Part shown: piece by piece, positions 36,319 to 45,525 of the stretch
Layout of the letters: each line of letters opens with the position of its first letter
Numbering within the stretch: position 1 is the stretch's first letter
Origin: an uncultured Roseateles sp.
GTDB taxonomy: Bacteria; Pseudomonadota; Gammaproteobacteria; Burkholderiales; Burkholderiaceae
Direction: 5' to 3'
Length of the DNA stretch: 64,000 nt
NCBI GenBank assembly: GCA_946886855.1
Contig: CAMPJJ010000001.1
Location: 97,560-161,559, forward strand
Notes under the pieces: generated by a model
Databases searched by the model: none
What the model saw: the letters and a program-made list of their open reading frames with translations, nothing else
Told to the model about the DNA's origin: nothing
Translations under genes and position numbers: made by a program

Positions 36319-38571
36319 GTGACCAAGTCGGCGCGCCTGGCGTGGTTGATTTCCGTGACCGCGATCGCGGGCGCCAGCGGCATGCTGGCGTTCCTGCTGT
36401 CCATCAGCACGACCGCGCAACGCGGTTTCCTCGAGCGCCACTACGTCTGGCTGTTCTGGGTCAACGTCGCGGTCGCCACCGCACTGATCATCGTGATCGG
36501 CGTCGCCGGCACGCGGCTCGCGCTGCGCGTGAAGCGCGGCCGCTTCGGCAGCCGGCTGCTGCTCAAGCTCGCCGGGATCTTCGCGATCGTCGGCGTGGTG
36601 CCGGGCCTGTTGATCTACACGGTGTCCTACCAGTTCGTGAACCGCAGCATCGAGAGCCTGTTCGACCAGCGCCTGGCCAGCGCGCTGGAGGCCGGCCTCA
36701 CGCTGGGCCAGGACACGCTGGAGAACCTGCGCGCCGAACAGACCGTCCGGACCCGGGCCGCCGCCGAACGCTGGGAGGACGGCGCGCTGGCGCCGCTGGC
36801 GCTGGAGCGGCTGCGCGACCAGCTGGGCGCGCGCAGCGTGGCGCTGATTGCCGGCAACGGCCAGGTGGTGCTGTCCGCCGGCGGCGAGTCCAGCGAGATC
36901 CCCGCGCGCCCCAGCGCGACGCTGATCTCGCAGGCGCGCAGCAACGGCATCGCCTCGCGCCTGGAAGGGCTGGAGGACGAACAGCTGGCGATGCAGGGCG
37001 AGGCCCGCATCCGCTCGCTGGCCCTGCTGCCCAGCAGCGCGCTGCAGCTGACCAACAGCGACCGCTACCTGATGGTCGTCAAGCAGATTTCCGGCAAGGT
37101 GATCAGCAACGCGCTGAACGTGTCGGCGGCGAACCAGGAGTACCAGCAGCGCTCGCTGCTGCGCGATGGGCTGCGGCGGATGTACCTCGGCACGCTGACG
37201 CTGGTGCTGATCCTGGCGGTGTTCGCGGCGCTGCTGCTGGCGGTGGCGCTGTCCAACCAGCTGGTGCAGCCGCTGCTGCTGCTGGCCGAGGGCATGCGCG
37301 AGGTCGCCACCGGCGACCTGAAGGCCAAGCCGGTGTTCCGCTCCGGCGACGAGCTCGGCGGCCTGACGCGCTCGTTCGCGGACATGACGCAGCAGCTGGC
37401 CGACGCGCGCGCGCTGGTCGAGCTCAGCGTGACGCAGCTGGAACGTGCCCGCACGCATGTGCAGACCATCCTGGACAACCTGACGGCCGGCGTGATCGTG
37501 TTCGACGCCGACCGCCGCATCGAGACCGTCAACCCCGGCGCGACGCGCATCCTGAAGATGCCGCTGTCGGCTTACGTGGGCCGGCCGCTGGAGGACCTGC
37601 CGATGCTGGCGGCCTTCGGCAAGGACATCTGGCAGCGCTTCGAACTGCAGAGCAGTCCGGAGGCCGGCGAGCGCGAGCACTGGCAGGAATCGTTCGAACT
37701 GCAGCTCGACGAGAAGACCGCGCTGACGCTGCTGGTGCGGGGCGCGCTGCTGCCGCAGGGCGCGCGGCTGCTGGTGTTCGACGACATCAGCGAGGTCGTG
37801 TCGGCGCAGCGCTCGGCGGCCTGGAGCGAGGTGGCGCGCCGGCTGGCGCACGAGATCAAGAACCCGCTGACGCCGATCCAGCTCTCGGCGGAACGACTGC
37901 AGTTCAAGCTCGAGGCCAAGCTCGAGGGCAACGACCAGGCGATGCTGGTCCGATCGGTCGGCACCATCGTCAACCAGGTCCAGGCGATGAAACAGCTGGT
38001 CAACGAATTCCGGGACTATGCTCGGCTGCCCGCGGCCAAGCTGGCGCCGCTGGACTTGAACGGACTGGTGGCTGAAGTGCTGACCTTGTACGCCGAGGCG
38101 CAGGAGGCGGGTCAATTGACGGCGGAGCTGGCGACCGACCCGCCGCTGATGCTGGGCGACGCGCCGCAGCTGCGTCAGGTGATCCACAACCTCGTGCAGA
38201 ACGCGTTGGACGCGGTCAGCCATCGCCCGGACGGTCACGTGACGGTGAAGACCCAGAAAGCCTTGACCGAAGCAGGCGAGCTGCGGGCCTTGCGCCTGGT
38301 GATCGTGGACAACGGGCCCGGTTTCGCGGAGAACGTGCTCAAGCGTGCCTTCGAGCCTTACGTCACGACCAAGACCAAGGGCACGGGGCTGGGACTCGCG
38401 GTGGTGAAGAAAATCGCCGATGAGCACGGCGCGCGCATCCGCTTGGTGAATCTACCAGCAGCCAGCGGCGCCGATCAGCCGCCGAGCGGCGCACAAGTTT
38501 CGTTATCATTTTCAAAACTCGCGACTGCACCGAGCCCTGCGCAGGACGCGCCTCGGCCGCGTGAACAGTAG
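36319..38571 (+). CDS. ntrY: NtrY-type sensor histidine kinase
   Basis: This 750-residue inner-membrane kinase has helices at about 8-28, 42-64, 80-103 and 297-318, with a periplasmic loop between the third and fourth. HAMP (LVQPLLLLAEGMREVATGDL), PAS (TILDNLTAGVIVFDADRRIE), HisKA with the phospho-His in RRLAHEIKNPLTPIQLSAER, and HATPase (NLVQNALDAV, DNGPGF, GTGLGLAVVKKI) follow. GTG start at 36319. It is separated from the cognate regulator by 6 bp. NtrYX regulates nitrogen, redox or envelope functions in relatives. Confidence 0.93.
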   Translation: MTKSARLAWLISVTAIAGASGMLAFLLSISTTAQRGFLERHYVWLFWVNVAVATALIIVIGVAGTRLALRVKRGRFGSRLLLKLAGIFAIVGVVPGLLIYTVSYQFVNRSIESLFDQRLASALEAGLTLGQDTLENLRAEQTVRTRAAAERWEDGALAPLALERLRDQLGARSVALIAGNGQVVLSAGGESSEIPARPSATLISQARSNGIASRLEGLEDEQLAMQGEARIRSLALLPSSALQLTNSDRYLMVVKQISGKVISNALNVSAANQEYQQRSLLRDGLRRMYLGTLTLVLILAVFAALLLAVALSNQLVQPLLLLAEGMREVATGDLKAKPVFRSGDELGGLTRSFADMTQQLADARALVELSVTQLERARTHVQTILDNLTAGVIVFDADRRIETVNPGATRILKMPLSAYVGRPLEDLPMLAAFGKDIWQRFELQSSPEAGEREHWQESFELQLDEKTALTLLVRGALLPQGARLLVFDDISEVVSAQRSAAWSEVARRLAHEIKNPLTPIQLSAERLQFKLEAKLEGNDQAMLVRSVGTIVNQVQAMKQLVNEFRDYARLPAAKLAPLDLNGLVAEVLTLYAEAQEAGQLTAELATDPPLMLGDAPQLRQVIHNLVQNALDAVSHRPDGHVTVKTQKALTEAGELRALRLVIVDNGPGFAENVLKRAFEPYVTTKTKGTGLGLAVVKKIADEHGARIRLVNLPAASGADQPPSGAQVSLSFSKLATAPSPAQDAPRPREQ

Positions 38572-38577
38572 GCATAC

Positions 38578-39306
38578 ATGGCAACCATACTTGTTGTTGA
38601 TGACGAACTGGGCATCCGCGCCCTGTTGTCTGAAATCCTCTCCGACGAGGGGCACACCATCGAACTCGCGCAGAACGCCCAGCAGGCGAGGGCCAGCCGC
38701 GAGCGTTCGCGCCCGGACCTGGTGCTGCTGGACATCTGGATGCCGGACGTCGACGGCATCACGCTGCTCAAGGAATGGGGCAGCACGGGCCAGCTGACGA
38801 TGCCGGTCATCATGATGAGCGGCCACGGCACGATCGACACGGCGGTCGAAGCGACCAAGTTCGGCGCGATGGCCTTCCTGGAAAAGCCGATCACGTTGCA
38901 GAAGCTGCTGCGCGCGGTCGAGCAGGCGCTGGTGAAGACGACGCCCCGGCCGGCGCCCCCGGCGGCGCCGGTGCTCGGCACCGTGATCGGCAACAGCTAC
39001 CCGCGCCCGGAGACGATGCAGCCCATTGCAGCCGGTACGCTGCCGGTGCAGACGGCCGGTCTCGCGCCGGTGACGCCGTTGCCGCACCAGGGCCTGGCCT
39101 CCGAGCAGGTCTTCGAACTGGACCGCCCGTTGCGCGAGGCGCGCGATGCGTTCGAGAAGAGCTATTTCGAGTTCCACTTGGCCAAGGAGAACGGCTCGAT
39201 GACCCGCGTGGCCGAGAAGACCGGCCTGGAACGCACGCACCTGTATCGCAAGCTCAAGCAACTGGGCGTCGATCTGTCGAGAAACAAGCGCGGCAGCGGA
39301 ATTTAG
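38578..39306 (+). CDS. ntrX: NtrX-like response regulator lacking the AAA+ domain
   Basis: This 242-residue regulator has a receiver domain (residues 1-120: VVDDE, phospho-Asp in LVLLDIWMPD, MMSGHG, EKPI), a Pro/Ala-rich linker, and a C-terminal Fis-type helix-turn-helix (MTRVAEKTGLERTHLYRKLK). Classical NtrX has a sigma54-activating AAA+ ATPase between these; it is absent here. It therefore cannot activate sigma54 promoters in the classical way. The short form is what I associate with betaproteobacteria. Confidence 0.9.
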   Translation: MATILVVDDELGIRALLSEILSDEGHTIELAQNAQQARASRERSRPDLVLLDIWMPDVDGITLLKEWGSTGQLTMPVIMMSGHGTIDTAVEATKFGAMAFLEKPITLQKLLRAVEQALVKTTPRPAPPAAPVLGTVIGNSYPRPETMQPIAAGTLPVQTAGLAPVTPLPHQGLASEQVFELDRPLREARDAFEKSYFEFHLAKENGSMTRVAEKTGLERTHLYRKLKQLGVDLSRNKRGSGI

Positions 39307-39388
39307 TGCTATAGTCGCTGTCTTCGTTGTTCAGCACAGGACGCAAGACCTGGGATGACTGGAACAACGAAGCGAGACCCAGTCTCAC

Positions 39389-39464
39389 GGCCAAGTAGCT
39401 CAGTTGGTAGAGCAGCGGATTGAAAATCCGCGTGTCGGTGGTTCGATTCCGCCCTTGGCCACCA
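39389..39464 (+). tRNA. tRNA-Phe (anticodon GAA)
   Basis: The 76-nt cloverleaf has acceptor arms GGCCAAG and CTTGGCC, D-arm GCTCAGTTGGTAGAGC, anticodon loop TTGAAAA with GAA, T-loop GGTTCGATTCC, and an encoded CCA end. It lies 82 bp after ntrX and has its own terminator. Confidence 0.98.
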
Positions 39465-39470
39465 GATTCA

Positions 39471-39497
39471 AGAAAGCCCGGCTCTGCCGGGCTTTCT
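39471..39497 (+). terminator. Rho-independent terminator after tRNA-Phe
   Basis: A perfect 12-bp stem, AGAAAGCCCGGC / GCCGGGCTTTCT, with a TCT loop, followed by GCTTTCT. It begins 6 bp after the tRNA. Confidence 0.88.
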
Positions 39498-39533
39498 GCT
39501 TTCTGGCGCGACGCGCGTTCGACGAGGCGCCGG

Positions 39534-39561
39534 AGCCCTCAGCCCTCAGCCCTCAGCCCTC
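39534..39561. repeat. Heptamer AGCCCTC, four tandem copies
   Basis: Four perfect 7-bp copies lie between the tRNA-Phe terminator and the 3' end of the haemoglobin gene, whose stop codon uses the last bases. It is probably a slippage-prone microsatellite. Confidence 0.95.
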
Positions 39562-40000
39562 AGCGCGTGATGATGTCCCGATGCATCGGCGCCAGCAGCG
39601 CCAGCAGACGGTTCTGCACCGCGAACGGCACTTGCTGGTCATCCATGGCGAACTGCAGATCCTCGACCAACGCATTGAAGTCGGCCTTGTCCAACGCCAG
39701 GTGGGCGTGGGACTTCGCCATCGTCTCGCCGTCGTAGACACAGGGCCCGCCGCTGAGCTGGCAGAACTGCTTGCGGATCGATTCCTTCAGCGCCTTCGGA
39801 TTGACGCCGTCGAACTTCTTCTTGATGCGATCGTCCGCGTAGGCGCGATCAAGCATGCCGTCGACGATGCGCGCGATGCCCGCCTCGCCGCCCAGCCCGC
39901 GGTACAGCGCGTCGTCCGCCGCATGCGCATGCACGCTGGCGCCCACGCCGATCAGCAGCGCCAGCGCGCCAGCCATCCACTTGCTTCGAGCCGATCGCAT
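39560..40000 (-). CDS. Exported group 1 truncated haemoglobin
   Basis: This 146-residue protein has a signal peptide (ALALLIGVGASVHAHA) and then a truncated globin: LYRGLGGEAGIARIVDGMLD, FCQLSGGPCVYDGETMAKSH and FNALVEDLQFAMDDQQVP. The proximal haem histidine is probably in KSHAHLAL. Most bacterial truncated globins are cytoplasmic; the leader implies periplasmic or envelope placement. It is the last gene of the gloA-DUF3034-globin operon (85-bp gap). Confidence 0.88.
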   Translation of the reverse strand: MRSARSKWMAGALALLIGVGASVHAHAADDALYRGLGGEAGIARIVDGMLDRAYADDRIKKKFDGVNPKALKESIRKQFCQLSGGPCVYDGETMAKSHAHLALDKADFNALVEDLQFAMDDQQVPFAVQNRLLALLAPMHRDIITR

Positions 40001-40085
40001 CGTCAGGGTCTCCTCGTCGATTCGTCGTCGTGGCCGTTGGTGGCTTGTTGTGCTTCTTGGGCTTCTGGGGGCGTCACGTCAAGGA

Positions 40086-40970
40086 TCAGTAGGCGAACTG
40101 GATCGACCCGTAGACCCCGCGCTGGCGCCGCGGCTGGATGCCTGGCACCACACGCCCCAGGTCCACGTAGGCCGCCGTCAGCGAGAGATGCTTGTTCGGC
40201 GCCCAGGCAACGAACACATCCTTCCAATCATCCTCGCGCAGCGCGTCGCCCAGGACCGACGGGTTGAGCTTGTCAGGCTTCATGCGGTACTCGGCGCCGA
40301 TCGCCCACTGCTTGTTGATGAGGTACGCCACCGACACCTCGGGCATCAACGAATAACGGCTGCTGGCCGTTCCGCCGAAGCCCAGCAGACCGTTCTGGTT
40401 GGCGCGCGTCGCGCGCAGCGTCACGTTCACCAGCGTGCTCTGCGCGAGCAACAGCTTGGTGGCGCTGAGGTAGACGTCGACGCCGTTGCGCTTCGCGCCG
40501 AGGGCGCTCAGCGTCGGCGCCAGGCCGCCGGCGTCCAGGTGCTTGTATTCGACCCCCAGAGCGATCTGCGGCATCCAGGTGTCCGCGTCGAGCACGGCGT
40601 CGCCGATCAGCCGAAACTTCGCGCCGAGGATGGTCTGCTTCAACCTGAGCCCCGGCAGACCGAGCGCGGCGCCCGTGCCGCCAGCGCTGAAGTCCTGCTT
40701 CGCGAGCGACAGCTCGGCGCGCTCGCCGAAGGCCACGGACGCGCCGTAGCCGGACAGGCTGTAGTCCTGCACCGGCAGGCGCGTGAAGTAGGCCGTGGCG
40801 CCGACCTGGCCACTGGTGGCATAGCTGCCCGTCAGCGCCCAGGGCGTCAGGCCGCCACCGGCGGCGCCGTCGATGCTGCTCACACCGCCGGTCAGCAGCA
40901 GCTTGCCCTGTGCCTGTGCGGCACAAGCCAGCGGCACGGCCAGCAACAGGGGAGCGAGCCGTCGAATCAT
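40086..40970 (-). CDS. DUF3034 family outer-membrane-like protein
   Basis: This 294-residue protein has a signal peptide (LAPLLLAVPLACAAQAQG) and alternating hydrophobic/polar strands suggestive of a beta-barrel: LLLTGGVSSIDGAAGGGLTP, GAKFRLIGDAVLDADTWMP, YSLMPEVSVAYLINKQWAIG, ending with an aromatic residue (GSIQFAY). DUF3034 proteins are uncharacterised. The ATG at 40970 overlaps the gloA stop by one base, so translation is coupled. Confidence 0.82.
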   Translation of the reverse strand: MIRRLAPLLLAVPLACAAQAQGKLLLTGGVSSIDGAAGGGLTPWALTGSYATSGQVGATAYFTRLPVQDYSLSGYGASVAFGERAELSLAKQDFSAGGTGAALGLPGLRLKQTILGAKFRLIGDAVLDADTWMPQIALGVEYKHLDAGGLAPTLSALGAKRNGVDVYLSATKLLLAQSTLVNVTLRATRANQNGLLGFGGTASSRYSLMPEVSVAYLINKQWAIGAEYRMKPDKLNPSVLGDALREDDWKDVFVAWAPNKHLSLTAAYVDLGRVVPGIQPRRQRGVYGSIQFAY

Positions 40971-41389
40971 CACCAGGCGCCGGTGTTGGCCATCGAGATC
41001 CATGGCTCGGCCGGCGGCAGCGCCGGACCGTCCTGCAGCAGTTCGACGGAGATGTTGTCGGGCGAACGCACGAAGGCCATGCGGCCGTCGCGCGGGGGTC
41101 GGTTGATCGTCACGCCGGCGTCCATCAGGCGCTGACAGGCCGCATAGATGTCCGGCACCGCGTAGGCGACGTGGCCGAAGTTGCGACCGCCGGTGTAGAC
41201 CTCGGGGTCCCAGTTGTACGTGAGTTCGATCTGGGCCTCCTCATCACCGGGCGCCGCGAGGTAGACCAGCGTGAAGCGGCCCGCCTCGTGCTCGGTGCGT
41301 CGCACTTCCTGCAGACCGAGCGCATCACGGTAGAAGTTCAGGGAAGCCTCGAGGTCGGTCACGCGGACCATGGTGTGCAGATACTTCAT
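40970..41389 (-). CDS. gloA: Lactoylglutathione lyase (glyoxalase I)
   Basis: This 139-residue VOC-fold metalloenzyme converts the methylglyoxal-glutathione hemithioacetal to lactoylglutathione. Metal ligands appear to be His5 (KYLHTMVRV), a Glu in the QIELTYNWD segment, His in NFGHVAYAV and Glu in [20 protein letters not shown] is the usual start of the first module. The ATG at 41389 begins [10 protein letters not shown]. It heads the three-gene operon with DUF3034 and the globin. Confidence 0.93.
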   Translation of the reverse strand: MKYLHTMVRVTDLEASLNFYRDALGLQEVRRTEHEAGRFTLVYLAAPGDEEAQIELTYNWDPEVYTGGRNFGHVAYAVPDIYAACQRLMDAGVTINRPPRDGRMAFVRSPDNISVELLQDGPALPPAEPWISMANTGAW

Positions 41390-41509
41390 GAGCGGTCGGC
41401 GGATGGCGTTGGAATGGAAACGGAATGATGCATTGTGGCCGCGACCGGCCGGGTGCGCATGCCTCAGGGCCATGTGCGAAGACCGCCTCGATGCGATCGA
41501 GCCAAATGA

Positions 41510-41533
41510 AAAGGCCCGCGTCTGCGGGCCTTT
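41510..41533 (-). terminator. Terminator for the diiron protein gene
   Basis: The hairpin AAAGGCCCGC / GCGGGCCTTT has a 4-bp loop and, read on the minus strand, is followed by T-rich sequence (TTTTCATTT). It lies 24 bp after the stop of the minus-strand gene. Confidence 0.8.
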
Positions 41534-41556
41534 GTGCGAGCGGGGCGCTCCCGGGG

Positions 41557-42438
41557 TCAGGTCGCCTGTGGCGCGCCGTCGCCGCCCTGCGCCTGCGGCG
41601 CCGCCTGTGCCAGGCGTTGCGTCAGCTCCTTGCGGAAGCGGTTCAACTCCTGGACGCTGGCGAAGCTGCGCTCCATCAGCAGGCTCATGTTGTGCAGGAT
41701 GCGCTCGACGACCTTGTTCTCCCAGACGGTATCGAACTGGATCTGCTTGTCGAGCCAGCGTTCCAGCCACTCCGGATCGGGCAGGCGGCTCTGGATCGTG
41801 TCGCGCGGGAACAGCTTGGCGTTCACATGCAGGTTGGTCGGATGCAGCGCCTGCGCGGTGCGGCGCGCGCTGGCCATCAGCACACCGACCTTCGCGAACG
41901 CGGCCTTGGCCTCGTCGCCGAACTTGGTCATCGCGCGCTTCATGTAGCGCAGGTAGGCGCCGCCGTGACGCGCCTCGTCGCGCGACAGGGTCTCGTAGAT
42001 CGCCTTGATGACGGGCTCGGTGTGCCATTCGGCGGCACGACGGTACCAGTGGTTCAGACGGATCTCGCCGCAGAAGTGCAGCATCAGCGTTTCCAACGCC
42101 GGCGCGGGATCGAATTCGAAACGCACCTCGTGCAGCTCGGCCTCGGTCGGCACCATGTCCGGACGGAAGCGGCGCAGATACTCCATCAGCACCAGCGAAT
42201 GCTTCTGTTCCTCGAAGAACCAGACGCTCATGAAGGCCGAGAAGTCGCTGTCGTCCTTGTTGTCGCGCAGGAACATCTCGGTGGCGGGCAACGCGGACCA
42301 CTCGGTGATCGCGTTCATCTTGATCGTGCGCGCCTGATCGTCGGTCAGCTTGGACGCGTCGAACTTGTCCCACGGGATATCCGTGTCCATGTTCCAGCGC
42401 ACGGCCTCGAGTTGCTTGAAGAGTTCGGGATAAAGCAT
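41557..42438 (-). CDS. Ferritin-like diiron protein (acyl-ACP desaturase-like)
   Basis: This 293-residue, mostly helical, soluble protein has two carboxylate/histidine diiron motifs: ATEMFLRDN with [13 protein letters not shown], and [15 protein letters not shown] with [14 protein letters not shown]. The spacing suggests a ferritin-like four-helix bundle as in stearoyl-ACP desaturases or R2-like oxidases. The C-terminus is Gln/Ala-rich. The reaction cannot be named from sequence. The ATG at 42438 starts [12 protein letters not shown]. Confidence 0.8.
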   Translation of the reverse strand: MLYPELFKQLEAVRWNMDTDIPWDKFDASKLTDDQARTIKMNAITEWSALPATEMFLRDNKDDSDFSAFMSVWFFEEQKHSLVLMEYLRRFRPDMVPTEAELHEVRFEFDPAPALETLMLHFCGEIRLNHWYRRAAEWHTEPVIKAIYETLSRDEARHGGAYLRYMKRAMTKFGDEAKAAFAKVGVLMASARRTAQALHPTNLHVNAKLFPRDTIQSRLPDPEWLERWLDKQIQFDTVWENKVVERILHNMSLLMERSFASVQELNRFRKELTQRLAQAAPQAQGGDGAPQAT

Positions 42439-42621
42439 CTGTCTGCGTCCTGTTGAGCGCGCCGGATTCTACCGGTCGCACCATGACAATCCCTTACGCC
42501 ATTGGCCGCCGGGGCGATCTGGCCTAATCGCGCTTCCAATGAACCTGATGCAGCGTTCGCTTCTTACGCAGCGCCGCGGCCCATGGACCATCCGGATTTA
42601 CCGATTCCAGGAGACAACGAC

Positions 42622-43239
42622 ATGACCCCGACTTTCGGCCCTTTCCTCAGGCGAACCGCGCTCCTGCTGGCAGCGCTCGTTGCGCCGTTTGCCGCGACCT
42701 CGGTCCACGCCGCGCCTGCGGCAGAAACCGCCGCGTCGACCGCATCCTGCCCCGAATTGCTCAATCGTCAAATGCCTCGACTGCAGGACGAGAAACCCCA
42801 GGCGCTCTGCCAGTATGCGGGCAAGGTGGTCCTCGTGGTCAACACGGCCAGCTTCTGCGGCTACACCCCGCAGTACAAGGCGCTGGAAGCCCTCTCCGCG
42901 CGCTATGCGGACAAGGGCCTTGTCGTGCTCGGTTTTCCGTCCGGTGACTTCGGCAACCAGGAGTACGGCAGCAACAAGGAAATCGCCGAGTTCTGCGAGA
43001 ACACGTTCAACGTGAAGTTCCCGATGTTCAGCAAGAGCAACGTCGCCGCAGGAAAGGCCGACCTCAACCCGCTGTTCGCCGACTTGGCCAAACGCACGGG
43101 CCAATCGCCGAAGTGGAATTTCCACAAGTACCTGATCTCGCGTGACGGCAAGCAGGTCATGAGCTTCGCGTCCGGCGTAAGCCCGGACAGCACCCAGTTC
43201 ACCCAGGCCGTCGACAAGCTGGTCTCGCAATCGCAATGA
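42622..43239 (+). CDS. Exported glutathione peroxidase-like protein
   Basis: This 205-residue peroxidase has a signal peptide (residues 1-32, LLLAALVAPFAATSVHAAP). The redox cysteine is in VVNTASFCGYTPQYKALE, with FPSGDFGNQEYGSN and the SPKWNFHKYL tetrad Trp/Asn. It uses Cys, not Sec. The leader implies periplasmic peroxide defence, probably with a thioredoxin-like reductant. CAGGAGA at 42608-42614 fixes the start. Confidence 0.92.
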   Translation: MTPTFGPFLRRTALLLAALVAPFAATSVHAAPAAETAASTASCPELLNRQMPRLQDEKPQALCQYAGKVVLVVNTASFCGYTPQYKALEALSARYADKGLVVLGFPSGDFGNQEYGSNKEIAEFCENTFNVKFPMFSKSNVAAGKADLNPLFADLAKRTGQSPKWNFHKYLISRDGKQVMSFASGVSPDSTQFTQAVDKLVSQSQ

Positions 43240-43740
43240 GCATCTGCTCGCTCGCTCGCTCGCTCAAATTGAAAAACCTGATTCCCAACGATTTCTTCGC
43301 TTGAAAAAGCTGATGAAAAAGGGGCGGGATCTGGCAATCGGTGCGCCTGTAGCGAGCGGTCGTCATCACCCTGAAAACTGTCCCGGCTAGGCGGGACAGC
43401 AGTGACAGTTGCTCACTTATTCGTTGATCGATGGGATGACATCGACCGCGAGGCACTGCACCATGACGGCTCGATCAACACATCGCTGACGACAAACGCA
43501 GCGTCGACGGCCAGTAGCAGCGCTCCCTTTGAGGACGCTTAAGCGGGTCGGAAGGCGCAGCGGATCAGGAGGGCTTTCCGGGTTTCCACCAGTCCCGGCA
43601 GCGATGGGAGTACAGTCAACGCATCCACTTTCAGCCGCAAGACCGGCTTCCTCGTGAAGCTGCAATCCCGAGGCCTTTCTCCTCCTCCTCCCTCCCTCCC
43701 TCGTTGGCCAGGGGCGTCTTGCAGGCTACTTTTATACCCA
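43240..43740. other. Gene-free stretch between gpx and corA
   Basis: No convincing gene is seen. It holds a CTCG tetranucleotide run (GCTCGCTCGCTCGCTC near 43247-43264) right after the gpx-like stop and a pyrimidine-rich CTCC run near 43680-43703. The rest has no visible feature. GC is lower than in the neighbours. Confidence 0.6.
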
Positions 43741-43767
43741 GGGCTTCCGCATCGCGGAGGCCCTTTG
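43741..43767 (+). terminator. Terminator-like hairpin before corA 3' end
   Basis: GGGCTTCCGC and GCGGAGGCCC form a 10-bp stem (one G/T wobble) with an ATC loop, followed by TTTGTATT. It is about 500 bp past the gpx stop, so its gene is uncertain; it could also stop transcripts of a small unseen RNA. Confidence 0.6.
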
Positions 43768-43787
43768 TATTGGTGCCTCGAGAACGC

Positions 43788-44777
43788 TCAGGCGAGCCAG
43801 CCCTTGCGGCGGAAGTAGATGAAGGGCGCGGTGACGGAGGCCACCATCAATCCGATCGCGAAGAAGTAGCCGTACTTCCAGTGCAGCTCGGGCATCGCTT
43901 CGAAGTTCATGCCGTAGACACTGGCGATCAGCGTCGGCGGCAGCAGCGCGACGCTCGCAACCGAGAAGATCTTGATGATCTTGTTCTGGTTGATGTTGAT
44001 GAAGCCGACCGTGGCATCCATCAGGAAGTTGATCTTGTCGAAGAGGAAGGCCGTGTGCGAGTCGAGCGAGTCGATGTCGCGCAGGATCTGCCGGGACTCC
44101 TCGAACTGCTCGGCGTTGAGCATGCGGCTGCGCATCATGAAGCTGACCGCGCGGCGGGTGTCCATGACGTTGCGGCGGATGCGGCCGTTCAAGTCCTCCT
44201 CGCGCGCGATGGCTGCGAGCACCTCGCCGGCCTCGGTGTCGTTGACGTCCTTCTTCAGCACGCGGGCGCTGACCTTCTCGAGGTTGTCATAGATGCCCTC
44301 GAGCACGTCCGCCGAGTACTCCGCATCGGCGTCGTAGAGCTTGAGCAGCACGTCCTTGGCGTCCTCGATCAACGCCGGGATGCGACGCGCGCGCAGGCGC
44401 AGCAGGCGGAACACCGGCAGGTCCTCGTTGTGGACCGAGAACAGCACGTTGTTGTACAGGATGAAGGCCACGCGCACGTTGCGCGGCGCCTCCATGTCGT
44501 CGATCAGGAAGTCGGAGCGGATGTGCAGTTCGCCGTTGTCCTCTTCGTAGAAGCGGGCGGACTCCTCCAGATCCTCGTCGACGATGTCCTCCGGGATCAC
44601 GAGGCCGAAGCGCTCGCGGATCCAGTCCTTCTCTTCGGGCGTGGGCGACTCCAGGTCGACCCAGACGGGATCGCGGTCGTTGTCCGTGCGCGCGAGCAGT
44701 TCGGCGGCGGTCGCGATCTCCTCCTGGACCATGCCCCCCTTGAGGCGGCCGTTGTCCAGCGTGAAAACATTCAGCAT
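43788..44777 (-). CDS. corA: Magnesium/cobalt transporter CorA
   Basis: This 329-residue protein is a pentameric Mg2+ channel of the inner membrane. It has a long cytoplasmic N-terminal domain rich in helices (TDNDRDPVWVDLESPTPEEK, NKIIKIFSVASVALLPPTLI), then two C-terminal helices with the selectivity motif YGMNFE and the basic end YFRRKGWLA. Length and order are standard. Confidence 0.95.
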   Translation of the reverse strand: MLNVFTLDNGRLKGGMVQEEIATAAELLARTDNDRDPVWVDLESPTPEEKDWIRERFGLVIPEDIVDEDLEESARFYEEDNGELHIRSDFLIDDMEAPRNVRVAFILYNNVLFSVHNEDLPVFRLLRLRARRIPALIEDAKDVLLKLYDADAEYSADVLEGIYDNLEKVSARVLKKDVNDTEAGEVLAAIAREEDLNGRIRRNVMDTRRAVSFMMRSRMLNAEQFEESRQILRDIDSLDSHTAFLFDKINFLMDATVGFININQNKIIKIFSVASVALLPPTLIASVYGMNFEAMPELHWKYGYFFAIGLMVASVTAPFIYFRRKGWLA

Positions 44778-45525
44778 GCAGGTCCTTCGTCGGCGGTCAC
44801 GCGCTCTGGCGAACGCGCAAGCCGGAGTGCGCGTTGACGGACCCTCGGGATCGTCGCGGCGCAGGATGTGTCAGGGAGCGGGCGGCGCCGGAATTCGGCA
44901 CGCGCGGGATGCAGGTCGAAGGTGGCCCGTCTCACTCCGGACAAGCGTCGCGGCGGCGTTGGTGCGGTGACGCGGAACGCTCAGGGGCTGCGGCGGATTG
45001 ACGCTGGAGTGGATGGCCACCGAGGGTGGTCGCTGTCCAAGGGGAACTCCAGTAATCGGGACACGGAATTATCACATCGCGTCCTCGGGAGCGGCAAGGA
45101 AGGACGCTCCGGAGCGTCCGCCGCACAACACCCAGCATTCGAGCACGGACCCCGCCCTGCCGCAAGGCGGGAATATTCGCCCCCAAAGCTTGCTTTTGAT
45201 CACTTGCCCGAGCCCCGGATCGGGAGCAGACTGGGCTCGTCTTCTTCATCGACATCGCCTCAGAACCCGCATGCCATCGGCCCTCGCGGCCTTCCGGGTC
45301 CCTCGCGGACCGTCCTTCTGCACCTCATCTTCCGAACCCTCCATCCGATCCCCGAACGCTCCCGGCTCCAGGCGGGCGGCGTGTCCTTCCACCCACATCG
45401 ATTCCCCCCACCCTCAAGGCCACACGACCCCGAGACTTCCCCAAGACCCTGAATCGCTCTTTTCCTGCGGCATCCGCCGCCGACTCGACACCGTTTCCGA
45501 CCAAGCCCTTGTGAAAGGAGGCTTT
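44778..45525. other. Long gene-free stretch upstream of hpf
   Basis: This 748-bp region contains no convincing gene. One frame, 44868-45452, is open, but its product is Arg/Ser/Pro-rich with no family look. An 18-bp perfect palindrome (GGACGCTCC/GGAGCGTCC) is at 45102-45119. Promoter sites for corA and hpf are presumably here, but I cannot pick them with confidence. Confidence 0.6.

Noticed and set aside
39389..39464. tRNA-Phe as the attachment site of an integrated element
   Set aside because: No integrase is nearby and no repeat of the tRNA 3' end was noticed downstream in the window.
44868..45452. 194-residue open frame upstream of hpf
   Set aside because: It is Arg/Ser/Pro-rich, has no ribosome site and no family-like segment, and overlaps a competing frame of similar quality.
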